Shown here: one piece after another, positions 1 to 8,962 of the stretch
How the letters are laid out: each line of letters opens with the position of its first letter
Position numbering within the stretch: the stretch's first letter is position 1
DNA from: Pantoea cypripedii
Lineage (GTDB): Bacteria; Pseudomonadota; Gammaproteobacteria; Enterobacterales; Enterobacteriaceae
NCBI RefSeq assembly: GCF_011395035.1
Contig: NZ_CP024770.1
Coordinates: 62,001 to 126,000, forward strand
Direction of reading: 5' to 3'
Length of the DNA: 64,000 nucleotides
The notes under the pieces: model-generated
Told to the model about the DNA's origin: nothing
The model's database searches: none
The model's input: only the letters and a program-made list of their open reading frames with translations
Made by a program: the position numbers and the translations under genes

Positions 1-328
1 GCGACATCAAATCTGGCCCTTCTGCCGAACGGTATAAAACCTGATTTTCCGGGTTGAGCAGCATCACCGAGATATAACGGTAGCTGTCGAGAATGGAGTC
101 TATTTTCTCCACTTTTTGCTGTTCTGTTGCGGTCGGGTTTTGCAGGATGGCCGTCAGCGTGCTGTTGATTTGCTTCAGATTCGTGACGTCCTGTTCCGCA
201 AAGTGATTCTGCACTGAATGCAGCATAATCCAGGCTGAGGTGGTAAAAGCAATGATGGTGGCAAGGCTGATAAAGAAGGTAAGCCGGATCTCAAGCGACA
301 CAGGGCGGCGCAGCCACTTAATCTTCAT
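1..328 (-). CDS. cusS: Sensor histidine kinase CusS, N-terminal part (runs off the window)
   Basis: Only the first ~109 codons are present; the gene continues beyond base 1. The reading frame starts with MKIKWLRRPVSLEIRL, a basic N-terminus followed by a hydrophobic membrane segment (about residues 15-36), then the start of a periplasmic sensor loop, as in Cus/Sil/Pco heavy-metal sensor kinases. The start codon lies 11 bp inside the 3' end of cusR, implying translational coupling. In the family this kinase senses periplasmic Cu(I)/Ag(I) and phosphorylates CusR. The assignment rests mainly on context, because the catalytic domains lie outside the window. Confidence 0.85.
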   Translation of the reverse strand, partial: MKIKWLRRPVSLEIRLTFFISLATIIAFTTSAWIMLHSVQNHFAEQDVTNLKQINSTLTAILQNPTATEQQKVEKIDSILDSYRYISVMLLNPENQVLYRSAEGPDLMS

Positions 329-1001
329 CCGGCACCTCAAGCACATAACCGACGCCGCGCACGGTCTGGATAAGTTTGGGGGAAAAGTCGTTATCGATCT
401 TGGCGCGCAGCCGTTTCACCGCGACATCAATGGCATTGGTATCGCTGTCAAAATTCATATCCCACACCTGCGAGGCGATCAGCGAACGGGGCAGAACCTC
501 ACCACGATGACGGAGAAAAAATTCCAGCAAGGTGAATTCCTTGCTGGTCAGGGTGATGCGGGTACCCGCGCGGCTCACCTTACGGGAGACCAGGTCAAAG
601 GTGAGATCCGCCAGCTGGAACTGGCTCTCAGGAATAATATTGGCCCCGCGACGCAGCAGCGTTCTGACGCGTGCCAGCAACTCGGCAAAGGCAAAGGGTT
701 TCACCAGGTAATCATCGGCACCCAGCTCCAGTCCCTTCACGCGATGTTCAATGGTGCCCAGCGCGGTCAGTAACAAAATGGGCATCCCTTTGCTGGCGGC
801 GCGCAGCATACGCACGATATCCCAGCCGTTGACATCGGGCAGCATGATGTCCAGGACGATCAAATCGTACTCAGCGGTCATCGCCAGATGGTAGCCAGTG
901 AGGCCGTTGTCGGCACGATCAACCACAAACCCGGCCTCGGTCAGCCCTTTGCTGAGGTATTCGCCTGTTTTCACCTCGTCTTCAACAATCAGTATTTTCA
1001 T
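318..1001 (-). CDS. cusR: Heavy-metal response regulator CusR (OmpR/PhoB family)
   Basis: A 227-aa two-domain regulator. The receiver domain has the acidic pocket VEDE (residues 6-9), phospho-acceptor Asp51 in VLDIMLP and the conserved Lys in LVKPFAF. The C-terminal winged helix (about 130-222) ends in the usual RGVGYVLEVP. Length and motifs match CusR/SilR/PcoR/CopR. It is transcribed away from cusCFBA, and a perfect dyad in the 162-bp divergent gap is its expected binding site. Family role: activates efflux genes under copper or silver stress. CusR versus SilR/PcoR is settled by the neighbouring cusCFBA order. Confidence 0.93.
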   Translation of the reverse strand: MKILIVEDEVKTGEYLSKGLTEAGFVVDRADNGLTGYHLAMTAEYDLIVLDIMLPDVNGWDIVRMLRAASKGMPILLLTALGTIEHRVKGLELGADDYLVKPFAFAELLARVRTLLRRGANIIPESQFQLADLTFDLVSRKVSRAGTRITLTSKEFTLLEFFLRHRGEVLPRSLIASQVWDMNFDSDTNAIDVAVKRLRAKIDNDFSPKLIQTVRGVGYVLEVPDED

Positions 1002-1073
1002 CTTCTCACCGTTCCGTCAGCCCATCGGATGCCATTCTAGGGAGCCAAAGGGCGATATCAACGACTTCAGTCG

Positions 1074-1096
1074 AAAATGACAGCTTTGTCATTGTT
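1074..1096 (+). promoter_or_regulatory. CusR box upstream of cusC
   Basis: Perfect 7-bp inverted repeat AATGACA-N4-TGTCATT (1076-1093) inside an AAAATGACAG..TTTGTCATTG context. This closely matches the published CusR/CopR box. It lies 71 bp upstream of the cusC start and 73 bp from the divergent cusR start, so one site could serve both directions. Confidence 0.85.
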
Positions 1097-1163
1097 GGGT
1101 CACCCTGCCAACAGAGTCGCTTCGTTACAGTGTCCCGCGTCATCATCTGGAAACAACGGGCAT

Positions 1164-2549
1164 ATGGTCAAATTAACATTACTGGTGGCGGCTACGGTGT
1201 TTTTGCTGGCGGGATGTGTTTCGCTGGCCCCTGAATATCAAGGTCCAGAACTCCCGGTGCCGCAACAATTTTCTCTCTCTCGCAATACGCTGGTGCCGGT
1301 GAGTGCAGGCTATCAGGACACCGGCTGGCGGACCTTTTTTGTTGACCCGCAGGTTAAGCAGTTTATTGATGTGGCGCTGCGCAAGAACCTTGACCTGAGC
1401 ATGGCGGCTCTGAAAGTGCAGGAAGCGCGTGCGCAGTATCGGGTAACCAATGCCGACCGCTATCCGCAGCTGGATGCTTCCACCGAAGCGAGTTACAGCG
1501 GTAGCCTGAAACGTGGCGACCTGACGGAAAAACAGTTTCAGGCCGGGCTGGATCTGAGCTTTGAGCTGGATTTCTTCGGCAGATTAAAAAATCTGAGCGA
1601 AGCCGATCGGCAAAACTATTTTGCCAGTGAAGAAGCCCGGCGCGCGGTGCATATCCTGTTGATCTCGAGGGTTGCTCAGAGTTACTTCAGCCAGCGCCTG
1701 GCGACGGCACAGCTGCGCATTGCCCGAGAGACATTGCTGAATTATCAGCAATCCTCCGCCTTTGTGGAGCAACAATTGATTACGGGCAGCAGCAATGTGC
1801 TGGCGGTGGAACAGGCACACGGGTTGATTGAAAGCACCCAGGCTGAAATTGCCAACCGGGAAGGGCAGCGGGCGCAGGCGAACAATGCCTTGCAGCTGGT
1901 GGTGGGCAGCTGGCAGGGCCTGCCAGATGATCAACGCGGCACGGTGGGCGATCTTAACCCGGTGACGCTGCCTGCCGGGCTTTCCTCGGAAATCCTGCGC
2001 CAGCGTCCGGACCTGCTGGAAGCGGAACACCAGCTGATGGCGGCCAATGCCAATATCGGTGCGGCCAGGGCCGCGTTCTATCCTTCGATTAGCCTGACCA
2101 GCGGGCTGTCGGGCAGCAGCGAGGCGTTGTCGAACCTATTTTCCACAGGCAGCGGCATGTGGAATTTTGTGCCAAAAATCGACATGCCGATTTTTAACGC
2201 CGGTCGTAACCAGGCCAACCTGACGCTCGCCGACGTGCGCCAGCAACAATCGGTGGTGAATTACCAACAAAAAATTCAAAACGCGTTTAAGGACGTCGCC
2301 GATGCGTTAGCGCTGCGTGACAGCCTCAGCAAACAAATTACCGCGCAGCAGCGTTATCTTGCTTCCCTGCAAGTTACGCTGCAACGCGCACGCGGATTAT
2401 ATGCCAGCGGTGCGGTGAGTTATATCGAAGTGCTGGATGCGGAACGTTCATTATTCACCACCCGGCAAACCTTACTGGATCTGCAATATGCACAGCAGGT
2501 CAATGAAATTAATTTGTTCACTGCCCTTGGCGGTGGCTGGACAGAATAA
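1164..2549 (+). CDS. cusC: Copper/silver efflux outer-membrane lipoprotein CusC
   Basis: The 461-aa protein (E. coli CusC is about 457 aa) starts at MVKLTLLVAATVFLLAGC: a lipoprotein signal peptide with lipobox LLAG-C. The mature part is a TolC/NodT-type outer-membrane factor, with two repeated helical regions and motifs such as LRQRPDLLEAEHQL and AARAAFYPSISLT. It forms the outer-membrane exit duct of the CusCBA pump. An upstream in-frame start at 1077 would overlap the CusR box and destroy the signal peptide arrangement, so 1164 was chosen. First gene of cusCFBA, 32 bp before cusF. Confidence 0.94.
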   Translation: MVKLTLLVAATVFLLAGCVSLAPEYQGPELPVPQQFSLSRNTLVPVSAGYQDTGWRTFFVDPQVKQFIDVALRKNLDLSMAALKVQEARAQYRVTNADRYPQLDASTEASYSGSLKRGDLTEKQFQAGLDLSFELDFFGRLKNLSEADRQNYFASEEARRAVHILLISRVAQSYFSQRLATAQLRIARETLLNYQQSSAFVEQQLITGSSNVLAVEQAHGLIESTQAEIANREGQRAQANNALQLVVGSWQGLPDDQRGTVGDLNPVTLPAGLSSEILRQRPDLLEAEHQLMAANANIGAARAAFYPSISLTSGLSGSSEALSNLFSTGSGMWNFVPKIDMPIFNAGRNQANLTLADVRQQQSVVNYQQKIQNAFKDVADALALRDSLSKQITAQQRYLASLQVTLQRARGLYASGAVSYIEVLDAERSLFTTRQTLLDLQYAQQVNEINLFTALGGGWTE

Positions 2550-2581
2550 CTTCGCTAGCAACGACTTCAGGAGTCAATATT

Positions 2582-2935
2582 ATGCATCAATTCATTAAAG
2601 TGGCTTTATTCGGCATGATTCCGGCACTGGTCGCTTCAGGCGTACAGGCCAGCGAGCAACACCAGGGCATGATGTCACAGGCAGCAATGACGGCTCAGCA
2701 GCCGGTGATTAGCGCTACGGGTGTGGTTAAACAGATTGATTTAGCGAATAAAAAAATCACTATTGCCCATCAGGCGATCCCGGCGCTGGGCTGGCCCGCC
2801 ATGACCATGCGCTTTACCTTTACTACCCAGGACGACAGTATCAACGCCTTAAAAGTGGGTAGCCCGGTTAACTTCTCTTTTATTCAGCAGGGAAATATCG
2901 CACTGCTGCAGGAAATAACAGTCAGTCATTCTTAA
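2582..2935 (+). CDS. cusF: Periplasmic Cu(I)/Ag(I) metallochaperone CusF
   Basis: The 117-aa protein has a signal peptide ending near VASGVQA and a small OB-fold domain. The metal-site residues of CusF are visible in order: His in ITIAHQAIP, Trp in LGWPAMTM, then the Met-x-Met pair (MTM). In the family it hands periplasmic Cu(I)/Ag(I) to CusB/CusA. A good Shine-Dalgarno (AGGAG) precedes the ATG. It sits between cusC and cusB, as in E. coli. Confidence 0.94.
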   Translation: MHQFIKVALFGMIPALVASGVQASEQHQGMMSQAAMTAQQPVISATGVVKQIDLANKKITIAHQAIPALGWPAMTMRFTFTTQDDSINALKVGSPVNFSFIQQGNIALLQEITVSHS

Positions 2936-2961
2936 TAAAATGATGTTGGTCAGGAACAATT

Positions 2962-4203
2962 ATGGCGTCGTTGAAATTAAAATACGCTGCGGTGATGGTC
3001 AGTAGCCTGATAATAGGCGGGCTGATGGCTACAGTCGCTTTTCATGCTGTTTATTCCGCAAATAAAATAGAAGCGCAGGCACCAGAACGCAAAGTTTTAT
3101 TCTGGTATGACCCGATGAAACCCGATACCAAATTTGACAAACCGGGCAAGTCACCGTTTATGGATATGGACCTGATACCCAAATACGCGGATGAAGGTGA
3201 AGCGGACAACAACAAAGGTATGCGTATTGATCCGGTGCTGGTACAAAACCTCGGCCTGAAGACCATTAAGGTCAGTAAAGGACGGCTGCAATATAACCAG
3301 ACCATCCCGGCCAACGTCAGTTTTAACGATTACCAGTTCGTAATTGTGCAGGCGCGTTCGGAGGGTTTTGTGGAAAAAGTCTATCCACTGACCCTGGGCG
3401 ATAAAGTCCACAAGGGCACACCGCTGATCGATATCACCATCCCGGAGTGGGTGGAGGCGCAGAGCGAATATCTGCTGCTGTCCGGGACCACAGGATCGTC
3501 CACCCAGGTGAAAGGTATCCTCGAACGGCTGCGTCTGGCCGGGATGCCGGAAGAGGATATTCAGCGCCTGCGCAGTTCCCGCACGGTGCAGACCCGCTTC
3601 ACCATCAAAGCCCCTATCGATGGGGTGATCACGGCGTTTGACCTGCGCAGCGGCATGAACATCTCCAAAGATAAAGTGGTGGCACAGATCCAGGGCATGG
3701 ACCCGGTGTGGATCAGCGCAGCGGTACCGGAATCAATTGCCGGGTTGCTCAGCGACAGGTCGCGTTTTGCCATCTCGATACCGGCTTATCCCGGTTACAG
3801 TTTCAACATCGAAAAATGGAACATCCTGCCGAGCGTTGACCAGACCACCCGCACGCTACAGGTGCGTTTGCAGGTAACTAACCGTGACGAGTTACTGAAA
3901 CCCGGGATGAATGCGTATCTGCATCTGAATACCCAAAGCGAAGAGATGCTGCTGATCCCATCTCAGGCGGTGATTGATACCGGCGATGAGCAGCGGGTCA
4001 TTGCGGTGGACAGCGAGGGGCGTTTTGCGCCGAAGGCCATCCGGGTGCTGGCGGAATCACAGCGCCAGAGCGGAGTGGCGGCCGGGTTACGTGAAGGGGA
4101 ATCGGTGGTGGTCAACGGGTTGTTCCTGATTGACTCGGAAGCCAATATTACCGGTGCGCTGGCGCGGATGCGTCAGGATGCGAATGCACACGCCGGGCAC
4201 TGA
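2962..4203 (+). CDS. cusB: Efflux RND periplasmic adaptor CusB
   Basis: The 413-aa membrane-fusion protein (E. coli CusB 407 aa) has an N-terminal membrane anchor/signal (residues 8-30). A YDPMKPDTKFDKPGKSPFMDMDLIPKY stretch is typical of heavy-metal adaptors and contains the Met residues of the N-terminal metal site. The lipoyl/barrel-sandwich and beta-barrel regions follow (TRFTIKAPIDGVITAF; VDQTTRTLQVRL). It links CusA to CusC and takes metal from CusF. The C-terminus DANAHAGH is His-rich. Ten bases separate it from cusA. Confidence 0.94.
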   Translation: MASLKLKYAAVMVSSLIIGGLMATVAFHAVYSANKIEAQAPERKVLFWYDPMKPDTKFDKPGKSPFMDMDLIPKYADEGEADNNKGMRIDPVLVQNLGLKTIKVSKGRLQYNQTIPANVSFNDYQFVIVQARSEGFVEKVYPLTLGDKVHKGTPLIDITIPEWVEAQSEYLLLSGTTGSSTQVKGILERLRLAGMPEEDIQRLRSSRTVQTRFTIKAPIDGVITAFDLRSGMNISKDKVVAQIQGMDPVWISAAVPESIAGLLSDRSRFAISIPAYPGYSFNIEKWNILPSVDQTTRTLQVRLQVTNRDELLKPGMNAYLHLNTQSEEMLLIPSQAVIDTGDEQRVIAVDSEGRFAPKAIRVLAESQRQSGVAAGLREGESVVVNGLFLIDSEANITGALARMRQDANAHAGH

Positions 4204-4213
4204 GGGAACGACG

Positions 4214-7200
4214 ATGATTGCATGGATTATCCGGCGTTCGGTCGCCAATCGCTTTCTGGTGATGATGGGTGCGCTGTTTCTCAGCGTCTGGGGAGCCTGG
4301 ACCCTCGTCAACACCCCGGTTGATGCCCTGCCTGATCTCTCTGATGTGCAGGTGATCATTAAAACCAGCTATCCCGGCCAGGCACCGCAGATTGTGGAAA
4401 ATCAGGTCACTTATCCGCTCACCACCACCATGCTTTCCGTGCCGGGTGCTAAAACGGTGCGCGGCTTCTCGCAGTTTGGTGATTCCTATGTCTATGTGAT
4501 TTTTGCTGATGGCACCGACCTCTACTGGGCGCGTTCCCGCGTGCTGGAATATCTCAATCAGGTGCAGGGGAAATTACCGGCTGGAGTCAGTTCAGAGATC
4601 GGGCCTGACGCCACCGGGGTGGGCTGGATTTATGAATATGCGCTGGTGGATCACAGCGGTAAGCACGATCTGGCGGAGCTGCGCTCATTACAGGACTGGT
4701 TTCTGAAATATGAACTGAAAACCATTCCCGACGTGGCAGAAGTGGCCTCGGTGGGCGGAGTGGTGAAGCAGTATCAGATACAGGTCAACCCGTTGCAGCT
4801 GGCGCAGTACGGCATCAGCCTGGCGGAGGTGAAAGCCGCCATTGAATCCTCCAACCAGGAAGCGGGGGGATCTTCGGTGGAAATCGCTGAAGCGGAATAT
4901 ATGGTGCGGGCCAGCGGCTATCTGAAGACCTTAGATGATTTCAACAACATTGTGCTGAAGACCGGCAGCAACGGCGTGCCGATCATCCTGCGTGATGTCG
5001 CCCGCGTGCAGATTGGACCGGAAATGCGGCGGGGTATTGCCGAGCTGAACGGTGAAGGCGAGGTGGCCGGTGGGGTAATTATCCTGCGCTCCGGCAAAAA
5101 CGCCCGTGAAGTGATCGCTGCGGTGCGCGAAAAGCTCGACAGCCTGAAAAAAAGCCTGCCGCAAGGGGTTGAGGTGGTGACCACCTATGATCGCAGCCAG
5201 CTTATCGATCGGGCGATTGCCAATCTTAGCCATAAACTTCTGGAAGAGTTTCTGGTCGTTGCGCTGGTATGTGCGTTGTTTCTCTGGCATGTGCGTTCGG
5301 CGCTGGTGGCGATTATCTCGCTGCCGTTGGGGCTGTGTATTGCTTTCATTGTGATGCATTTCCAGGGACTGAACGCCAATATCATGTCGCTTGGTGGCAT
5401 TGCCATTGCCGTGGGGGCGATGGTGGATGCGGCGATTGTCATGATTGAGAACGCCCATAAACGGCTGGAGGAGTGGCAACATCAGCATCCTGATGAACGT
5501 ATCGACAACGATAGCCGCTGGCGGGTGATCACCGATGCGGCGGTGGAAGTCGGTCCGGCGTTGTTTATCAGCCTGTTGATTATCACCCTGTCGTTTATTC
5601 CTGTCTTCACGCTGGAAGGCCAGGAAGGGCGGCTGTTTGGCCCGCTGGCGTTCACCAAAACCTGGTCCATGGCGGGCGCTGCGGCGCTGGCAATTATCGT
5701 GATCCCCATCCTGATGGGATGGTGGATCCGCGGGAAAATCCCGGCGGAGAGCGACAACCCGCTCAATCGTCTGCTGATAAAGATGTATCACCCTTTGCTG
5801 CTGAAGGTGCTGCACTGGCCGAAGCTGACCTTGCTGGTTGCGGCGCTATCGATCTTCACCGTTTGGTGGCCACTGAGTCAGGTGGGCGGTGAGTTCCTGC
5901 CGAAAATCAATGAAGGGGACCTGCTGTATATGCCATCGACCCTGCCGGGCGTCTCGCCGGGGCAGGCGGCGGTGTTATTGCAGACCACGGATAAACTGAT
6001 CAAAACCGTGCCGGAAGTGGCCTCCGTGTTTGGCAAAACGGGCAAAGCGGAAACCGCGACCGATGCCGCGCCGCTGGAGATGGTGGAAACCACCATCCAG
6101 CTGAAGCCTGAAGCCGAGTGGCGGCCTGGTATGACGATCGACAAAATTATCGATGAACTCGATGCGCGGGTGCGTTTGCCGGGGCTGGCCAATCTGTGGG
6201 TACCGCCGATCCGTAACCGCATCGATATGCTCGCCACCGGGATTAAAAGCCCGATTGGTATCAAAGTCTCAGGCTCGGTGCTGGCGGATATCGATACCAC
6301 CGCTCAGCGCATCGAAGAAGTCGCGAAAACTGTACCTGGCGTGGTTTCGGCACTGGCGGAGCGCCTGCAAGGGGGGCGTTACATCGATGTGGATATCAAC
6401 CGGGAGAAGGCGGCGCGCTACGCGATGACGGTGGCTGATGTCCAGCTGTTCGTGTCATCGGCGATTGGTGGCACCACGGTCGGCGAAACCGTGGAAGGCG
6501 TCGCGCGTTACCCGATCAATATCCGCTACCCGCAGGGGCTGCGCGACAGTCCGGAAGCGCTGCGGCAGTTGCCGATACTGACGCCGATGAAGCAGCAGAT
6601 CACCCTGAGTGATGTGGCTGACGTCAGGGTGGTGTCGGGTCCCAGCATGCTGAAAACCGAGAATGCTCGCCCGACCAGCTGGATTTATATTGACGCTCGC
6701 GGTCGCGACATGGTGTCGGTGGTCAATGACCTTAAAACGGCGATTGCCGATCAGGTGAAACTCAGGCCGGGTACCAGCGTGGCGTTTTCCGGGCAGTTCG
6801 AACTGCTGGAACATGCCAACAAAAAACTGAAGCTGATGGTGCCGATGACGCTGATGATTATCTTTATCCTGCTTTACCTGGCGTTTCGCCGCGTGGATGA
6901 GGCGCTGCTGATTTTGATGAGCCTGCCTTTCGCATTGGTGGGAGGCATCTGGTTTCTCTACTGGCAGGGATTTCATCTGTCGGTTGCCACCGGCACCGGG
7001 TTTATCGCGCTGGCCGGGGTCGCCGCTGAGTTTGGCGTGGTGATGCTGATGTATCTGCGCCACGCGATAGAAAATGAACCCGCGCTGGCACGAGCGGAAA
7101 GCTTCACGCCGCAGAAGCTGGATGAGGCGCTGTATCACGGCGCGGTGCTGCGTGTACGGCCTAAAGCGATGACGGTGGCGGTGATTATTGCCGGTTTGCT

Positions 7201-7348
7201 GCCAATTTTGTGGGGCAGCGGGGCGGGTTCCGAAGTGATGAGCCGTATTGCTGCCCCGATGATAGGCGGCATGATCACCGCGCCGCTGCTGTCGCTATTT
7301 ATCATCCCGGCGGCGTACAAACTGATCTGGCTGCGCCGCCATCGTTAA
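4214..7348 (+). CDS. cusA: Copper/silver RND efflux pump CusA
   Basis: The 1044-aa heavy-metal-efflux RND transporter (E. coli CusA 1047 aa) starts at MIAWIIRRSVANRFLV. It has the two-fold RND layout: a first TM helix, a periplasmic porter domain, TM2-6 with the proton-relay helix around GGIAIAVGAMVDAAIVMIEN, a second porter domain, then TM8-12 ending in APLLSLFIIPAAYKL. It uses the proton motive force to export Cu(I)/Ag(I) through CusB and CusC. A longer frame opening at 4130 overlaps cusB and lacks a family-like N-terminus. The gene ends 4 bp before the convergent cupin gene. Confidence 0.95.
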   Translation: MIAWIIRRSVANRFLVMMGALFLSVWGAWTLVNTPVDALPDLSDVQVIIKTSYPGQAPQIVENQVTYPLTTTMLSVPGAKTVRGFSQFGDSYVYVIFADGTDLYWARSRVLEYLNQVQGKLPAGVSSEIGPDATGVGWIYEYALVDHSGKHDLAELRSLQDWFLKYELKTIPDVAEVASVGGVVKQYQIQVNPLQLAQYGISLAEVKAAIESSNQEAGGSSVEIAEAEYMVRASGYLKTLDDFNNIVLKTGSNGVPIILRDVARVQIGPEMRRGIAELNGEGEVAGGVIILRSGKNAREVIAAVREKLDSLKKSLPQGVEVVTTYDRSQLIDRAIANLSHKLLEEFLVVALVCALFLWHVRSALVAIISLPLGLCIAFIVMHFQGLNANIMSLGGIAIAVGAMVDAAIVMIENAHKRLEEWQHQHPDERIDNDSRWRVITDAAVEVGPALFISLLIITLSFIPVFTLEGQEGRLFGPLAFTKTWSMAGAAALAIIVIPILMGWWIRGKIPAESDNPLNRLLIKMYHPLLLKVLHWPKLTLLVAALSIFTVWWPLSQVGGEFLPKINEGDLLYMPSTLPGVSPGQAAVLLQTTDKLIKTVPEVASVFGKTGKAETATDAAPLEMVETTIQLKPEAEWRPGMTIDKIIDELDARVRLPGLANLWVPPIRNRIDMLATGIKSPIGIKVSGSVLADIDTTAQRIEEVAKTVPGVVSALAERLQGGRYIDVDINREKAARYAMTVADVQLFVSSAIGGTTVGETVEGVARYPINIRYPQGLRDSPEALRQLPILTPMKQQITLSDVADVRVVSGPSMLKTENARPTSWIYIDARGRDMVSVVNDLKTAIADQVKLRPGTSVAFSGQFELLEHANKKLKLMVPMTLMIIFILLYLAFRRVDEALLILMSLPFALVGGIWFLYWQGFHLSVATGTGFIALAGVAAEFGVVMLMYLRHAIENEPALARAESFTPQKLDEALYHGAVLRVRPKAMTVAVIIAGLLPILWGSGAGSEVMSRIAAPMIGGMITAPLLSLFIIPAAYKLIWLRRHR

Positions 7349-7352
7349 GCGT

Positions 7353-7955
7353 TTATGCCTTTTGCCAGCTGTGGGTCAGCGGACCGGTCTGACCCGCGAC
7401 GGGATCGCTATCCGGGAACGGCAGCTGGCTGATACGTTGCAGCATCTCCGGGGTTGGCGCGGCGCGACAGATATCCCATTGCTGGTGCGGAGGATAAGCG
7501 CCCACCACCTGGAAATCATCACTGCTGCCATCATTAAAATGCCCGGTGCCTGCCGGGAGCAGCGCCACATCACCCGCCGACATGTTAATCACATGACCGC
7601 CCGGGCCGCCCAGCATCACCTTAGCGTTGCCACTGACACATCCCAGCACCTCATGCGCGGTGCTGTGATAATGATGGAAGGTAAAAATCGAGGCGACCCA
7701 CTGTGGCGGCCAGCTGTTTTTCTCAAATAAGGACTCGGTGGGTGAGGTCATTTCAGCCGCTTTCGGCAGAACGTTTTGGTAAATAATCACCGGAAGATGG
7801 GGATTATTCGGCACCCAGCCGTTACGTTCCAGGCGCAGCAGCTGCACGTTTTGCGCCGTCGGGGCTGCGGTGGCGTAACGGCTAAACAGGGCAGGGGCGG
7901 TCAGTGCCAGACCGGACATGACGCGCATAAAGTGGCGACGTGATAAATCATTCAT
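7353..7955 (-). CDS. Tat-exported cupin-domain protein
   Basis: A 200-aa protein with a twin-arginine signal (SRRHFMRV, residues 5-12, then a hydrophobic stretch and ATAA cleavage region). It carries a single cupin fold: HYHSTAHEVLGCVSG supplies the metal-binding His/Glu set of cupin motif 1, and GDVALLPAGTGHF matches motif 2. It resembles YjlB-type cupins of unknown substrate. The protein is probably periplasmic and metal-binding. It is convergent to cusA with almost no gap, but nothing else links it to copper. A homologue role in copper handling is only a guess. Confidence 0.75.
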   Translation of the reverse strand: MNDLSRRHFMRVMSGLALTAPALFSRYATAAPTAQNVQLLRLERNGWVPNNPHLPVIIYQNVLPKAAEMTSPTESLFEKNSWPPQWVASIFTFHHYHSTAHEVLGCVSGNAKVMLGGPGGHVINMSAGDVALLPAGTGHFNDGSSDDFQVVGAYPPHQQWDICRAAPTPEMLQRISQLPFPDSDPVAGQTGPLTHSWQKA

Positions 7956-8062
7956 CCTTTCCTCCAGGCTTTAAATGAGATGCAGATCACGTTTTAAGTC
8001 TAATGCAAAAGTAATACATGGCAGATTTTAAGGGTTTCGTAGGCGAAGGATTTGGATGTTTA

Positions 8063-8118
8063 TTGATATCAATTCAATATCGTGTTGCTTGACGCTGTGG
8101 ATATTAAATTGATATCAT
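8063..8118 (+). promoter_or_regulatory. Inverted-repeat operator and promoter of the PemK-like module
   Basis: Two 19-bp arms, 8063-8081 and 8100-8118, are inverted copies (17 of 19 positions match). Each contains a TTGATATCA core. A plausible promoter, TTGACG (8089-8094) with TATCAT (8113-8118) at 18-bp spacing, overlaps the second arm. This is the arrangement expected for an autorepressed toxin-antitoxin operon starting at 8190. Confidence 0.6.
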
Positions 8119-8189
8119 CCTTTTCCTGATATGCCGCTGTCCCGGCTTCCAAAGCGAAGTAAATAGAAGCCATAACCGGAGTAAACAAT

Positions 8190-8474
8190 ATGACGGTACA
8201 TGTCGTAAAAAAAACAGGTGATTTTGTTCTGCGACTGCGTGAACAGGATACCCCTAATGCGATTAGTGCTATGACTCTCGAAGCACTGATGACGGTTACT
8301 GGGATGACCAAAACCGAGCTGGCTCATTTCGCGTTACGAAAACTGGCTGACGCTTACTTGCCTCATTACGCAGAAGACAATGGACCGCTAACTGCTGCTC
8401 AAATCCAGACTATCCGCGAACTTTCTACTGCCAGCGGTAAATCGGAGGAGAGGTTTAACAAAAGTCTGCTCTAA
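8190..8474 (+). CDS. Putative antitoxin of a PemK/MazF-like module
   Basis: A 94-aa protein that I do not recognise as a named family. A run of alternating hydrophobic residues at the N-terminus is followed by helical segments (AISAMTLEALMTVTGMTKTELAHFALRKLADAYL) that look like a small ribbon-helix-helix-type DNA-binding or dimerisation region. The charged C-terminus could be the toxin-neutralising tail. It precedes the PemK-like gene by 9 bp and follows a large inverted repeat, the usual antitoxin-first order. The antitoxin role is inferred from position and size. Confidence 0.6.
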   Translation: MTVHVVKKTGDFVLRLREQDTPNAISAMTLEALMTVTGMTKTELAHFALRKLADAYLPHYAEDNGPLTAAQIQTIRELSTASGKSEERFNKSLL

Positions 8475-8483
8475 AGGAACCTG

Positions 8484-8903
8484 ATGACAGCGAACGTAAA
8501 ACAGCATACACCGCTACCGGAACCTGGTGATATTGTCTGGTGCCATTTCCCACAGCTACCAGGAAAGCCTAGCCCTAAACCAAGACCCGCCCTGGTTTTG
8601 CAGGTATCAGATAAAGACCATGAGGTCATGGTTGTCTATGGAACGAGCCAGAAGACTCAGAAAATTTATCCGACTGAGTTCTTGCTCAAAAAAGGAGAGC
8701 CGGGATTTTCCCTCTCAGGCCTTGCTCGTGATACGAAATTCGACATGGCAGTTAAAGTTGAACTTCCCTTTAACAGTGACTGGTTCGATCTTGCCCCGAT
8801 TAAAGATGGGGTGGCTTCAATGTCACCTGTGATGGGGGCATTGCATCCGACGTATCTTGAACGTGTTAAACAGGCTAATCGCAACGCTGACAAATTCTCC
8901 TGA
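8484..8903 (+). CDS. PemK/MazF-family toxin-like protein
   Basis: The 139-aa protein opens with the PemK/MazF signature PEPGDIVWCHFP, followed by KPRPALVLQVSD and VVYGTSQKT, the SH3-like barrel of the family. Family members cleave mRNA; their catalytic Arg lies near the PRP segment, present here. It is slightly longer than typical MazF (~110 aa), with a C-terminal helix. It is in operon with the small gene at 8190 and ends 22 bp before a strong hairpin. Activity is inferred. Confidence 0.7.
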   Translation: MTANVKQHTPLPEPGDIVWCHFPQLPGKPSPKPRPALVLQVSDKDHEVMVVYGTSQKTQKIYPTEFLLKKGEPGFSLSGLARDTKFDMAVKVELPFNSDWFDLAPIKDGVASMSPVMGALHPTYLERVKQANRNADKFS

Positions 8904-8925
8904 TTAGTCATCTCATCACTGACGT

Positions 8926-8957
8926 AAGCATAACCCGCCATATGGCGGGTTATGCTT
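8926..8957. terminator. Perfect 32-bp palindrome, probable bidirectional terminator
   Basis: AAGCATAACCCGCC and its exact complement meet without a gap, giving a 15-16 bp stem between the convergent PemK-like gene (ends 8903) and the oxidoreductase gene (ends 8963). It is followed by a short T-rich stretch on the plus strand. Confidence 0.7.
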
Positions 8958-8962
8958 CATTA

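Noticed and set aside
4931..5815. Minus-strand open frame (294 codons) inside cusA
   Set aside because: Antisense shadow of cusA with low-complexity composition.
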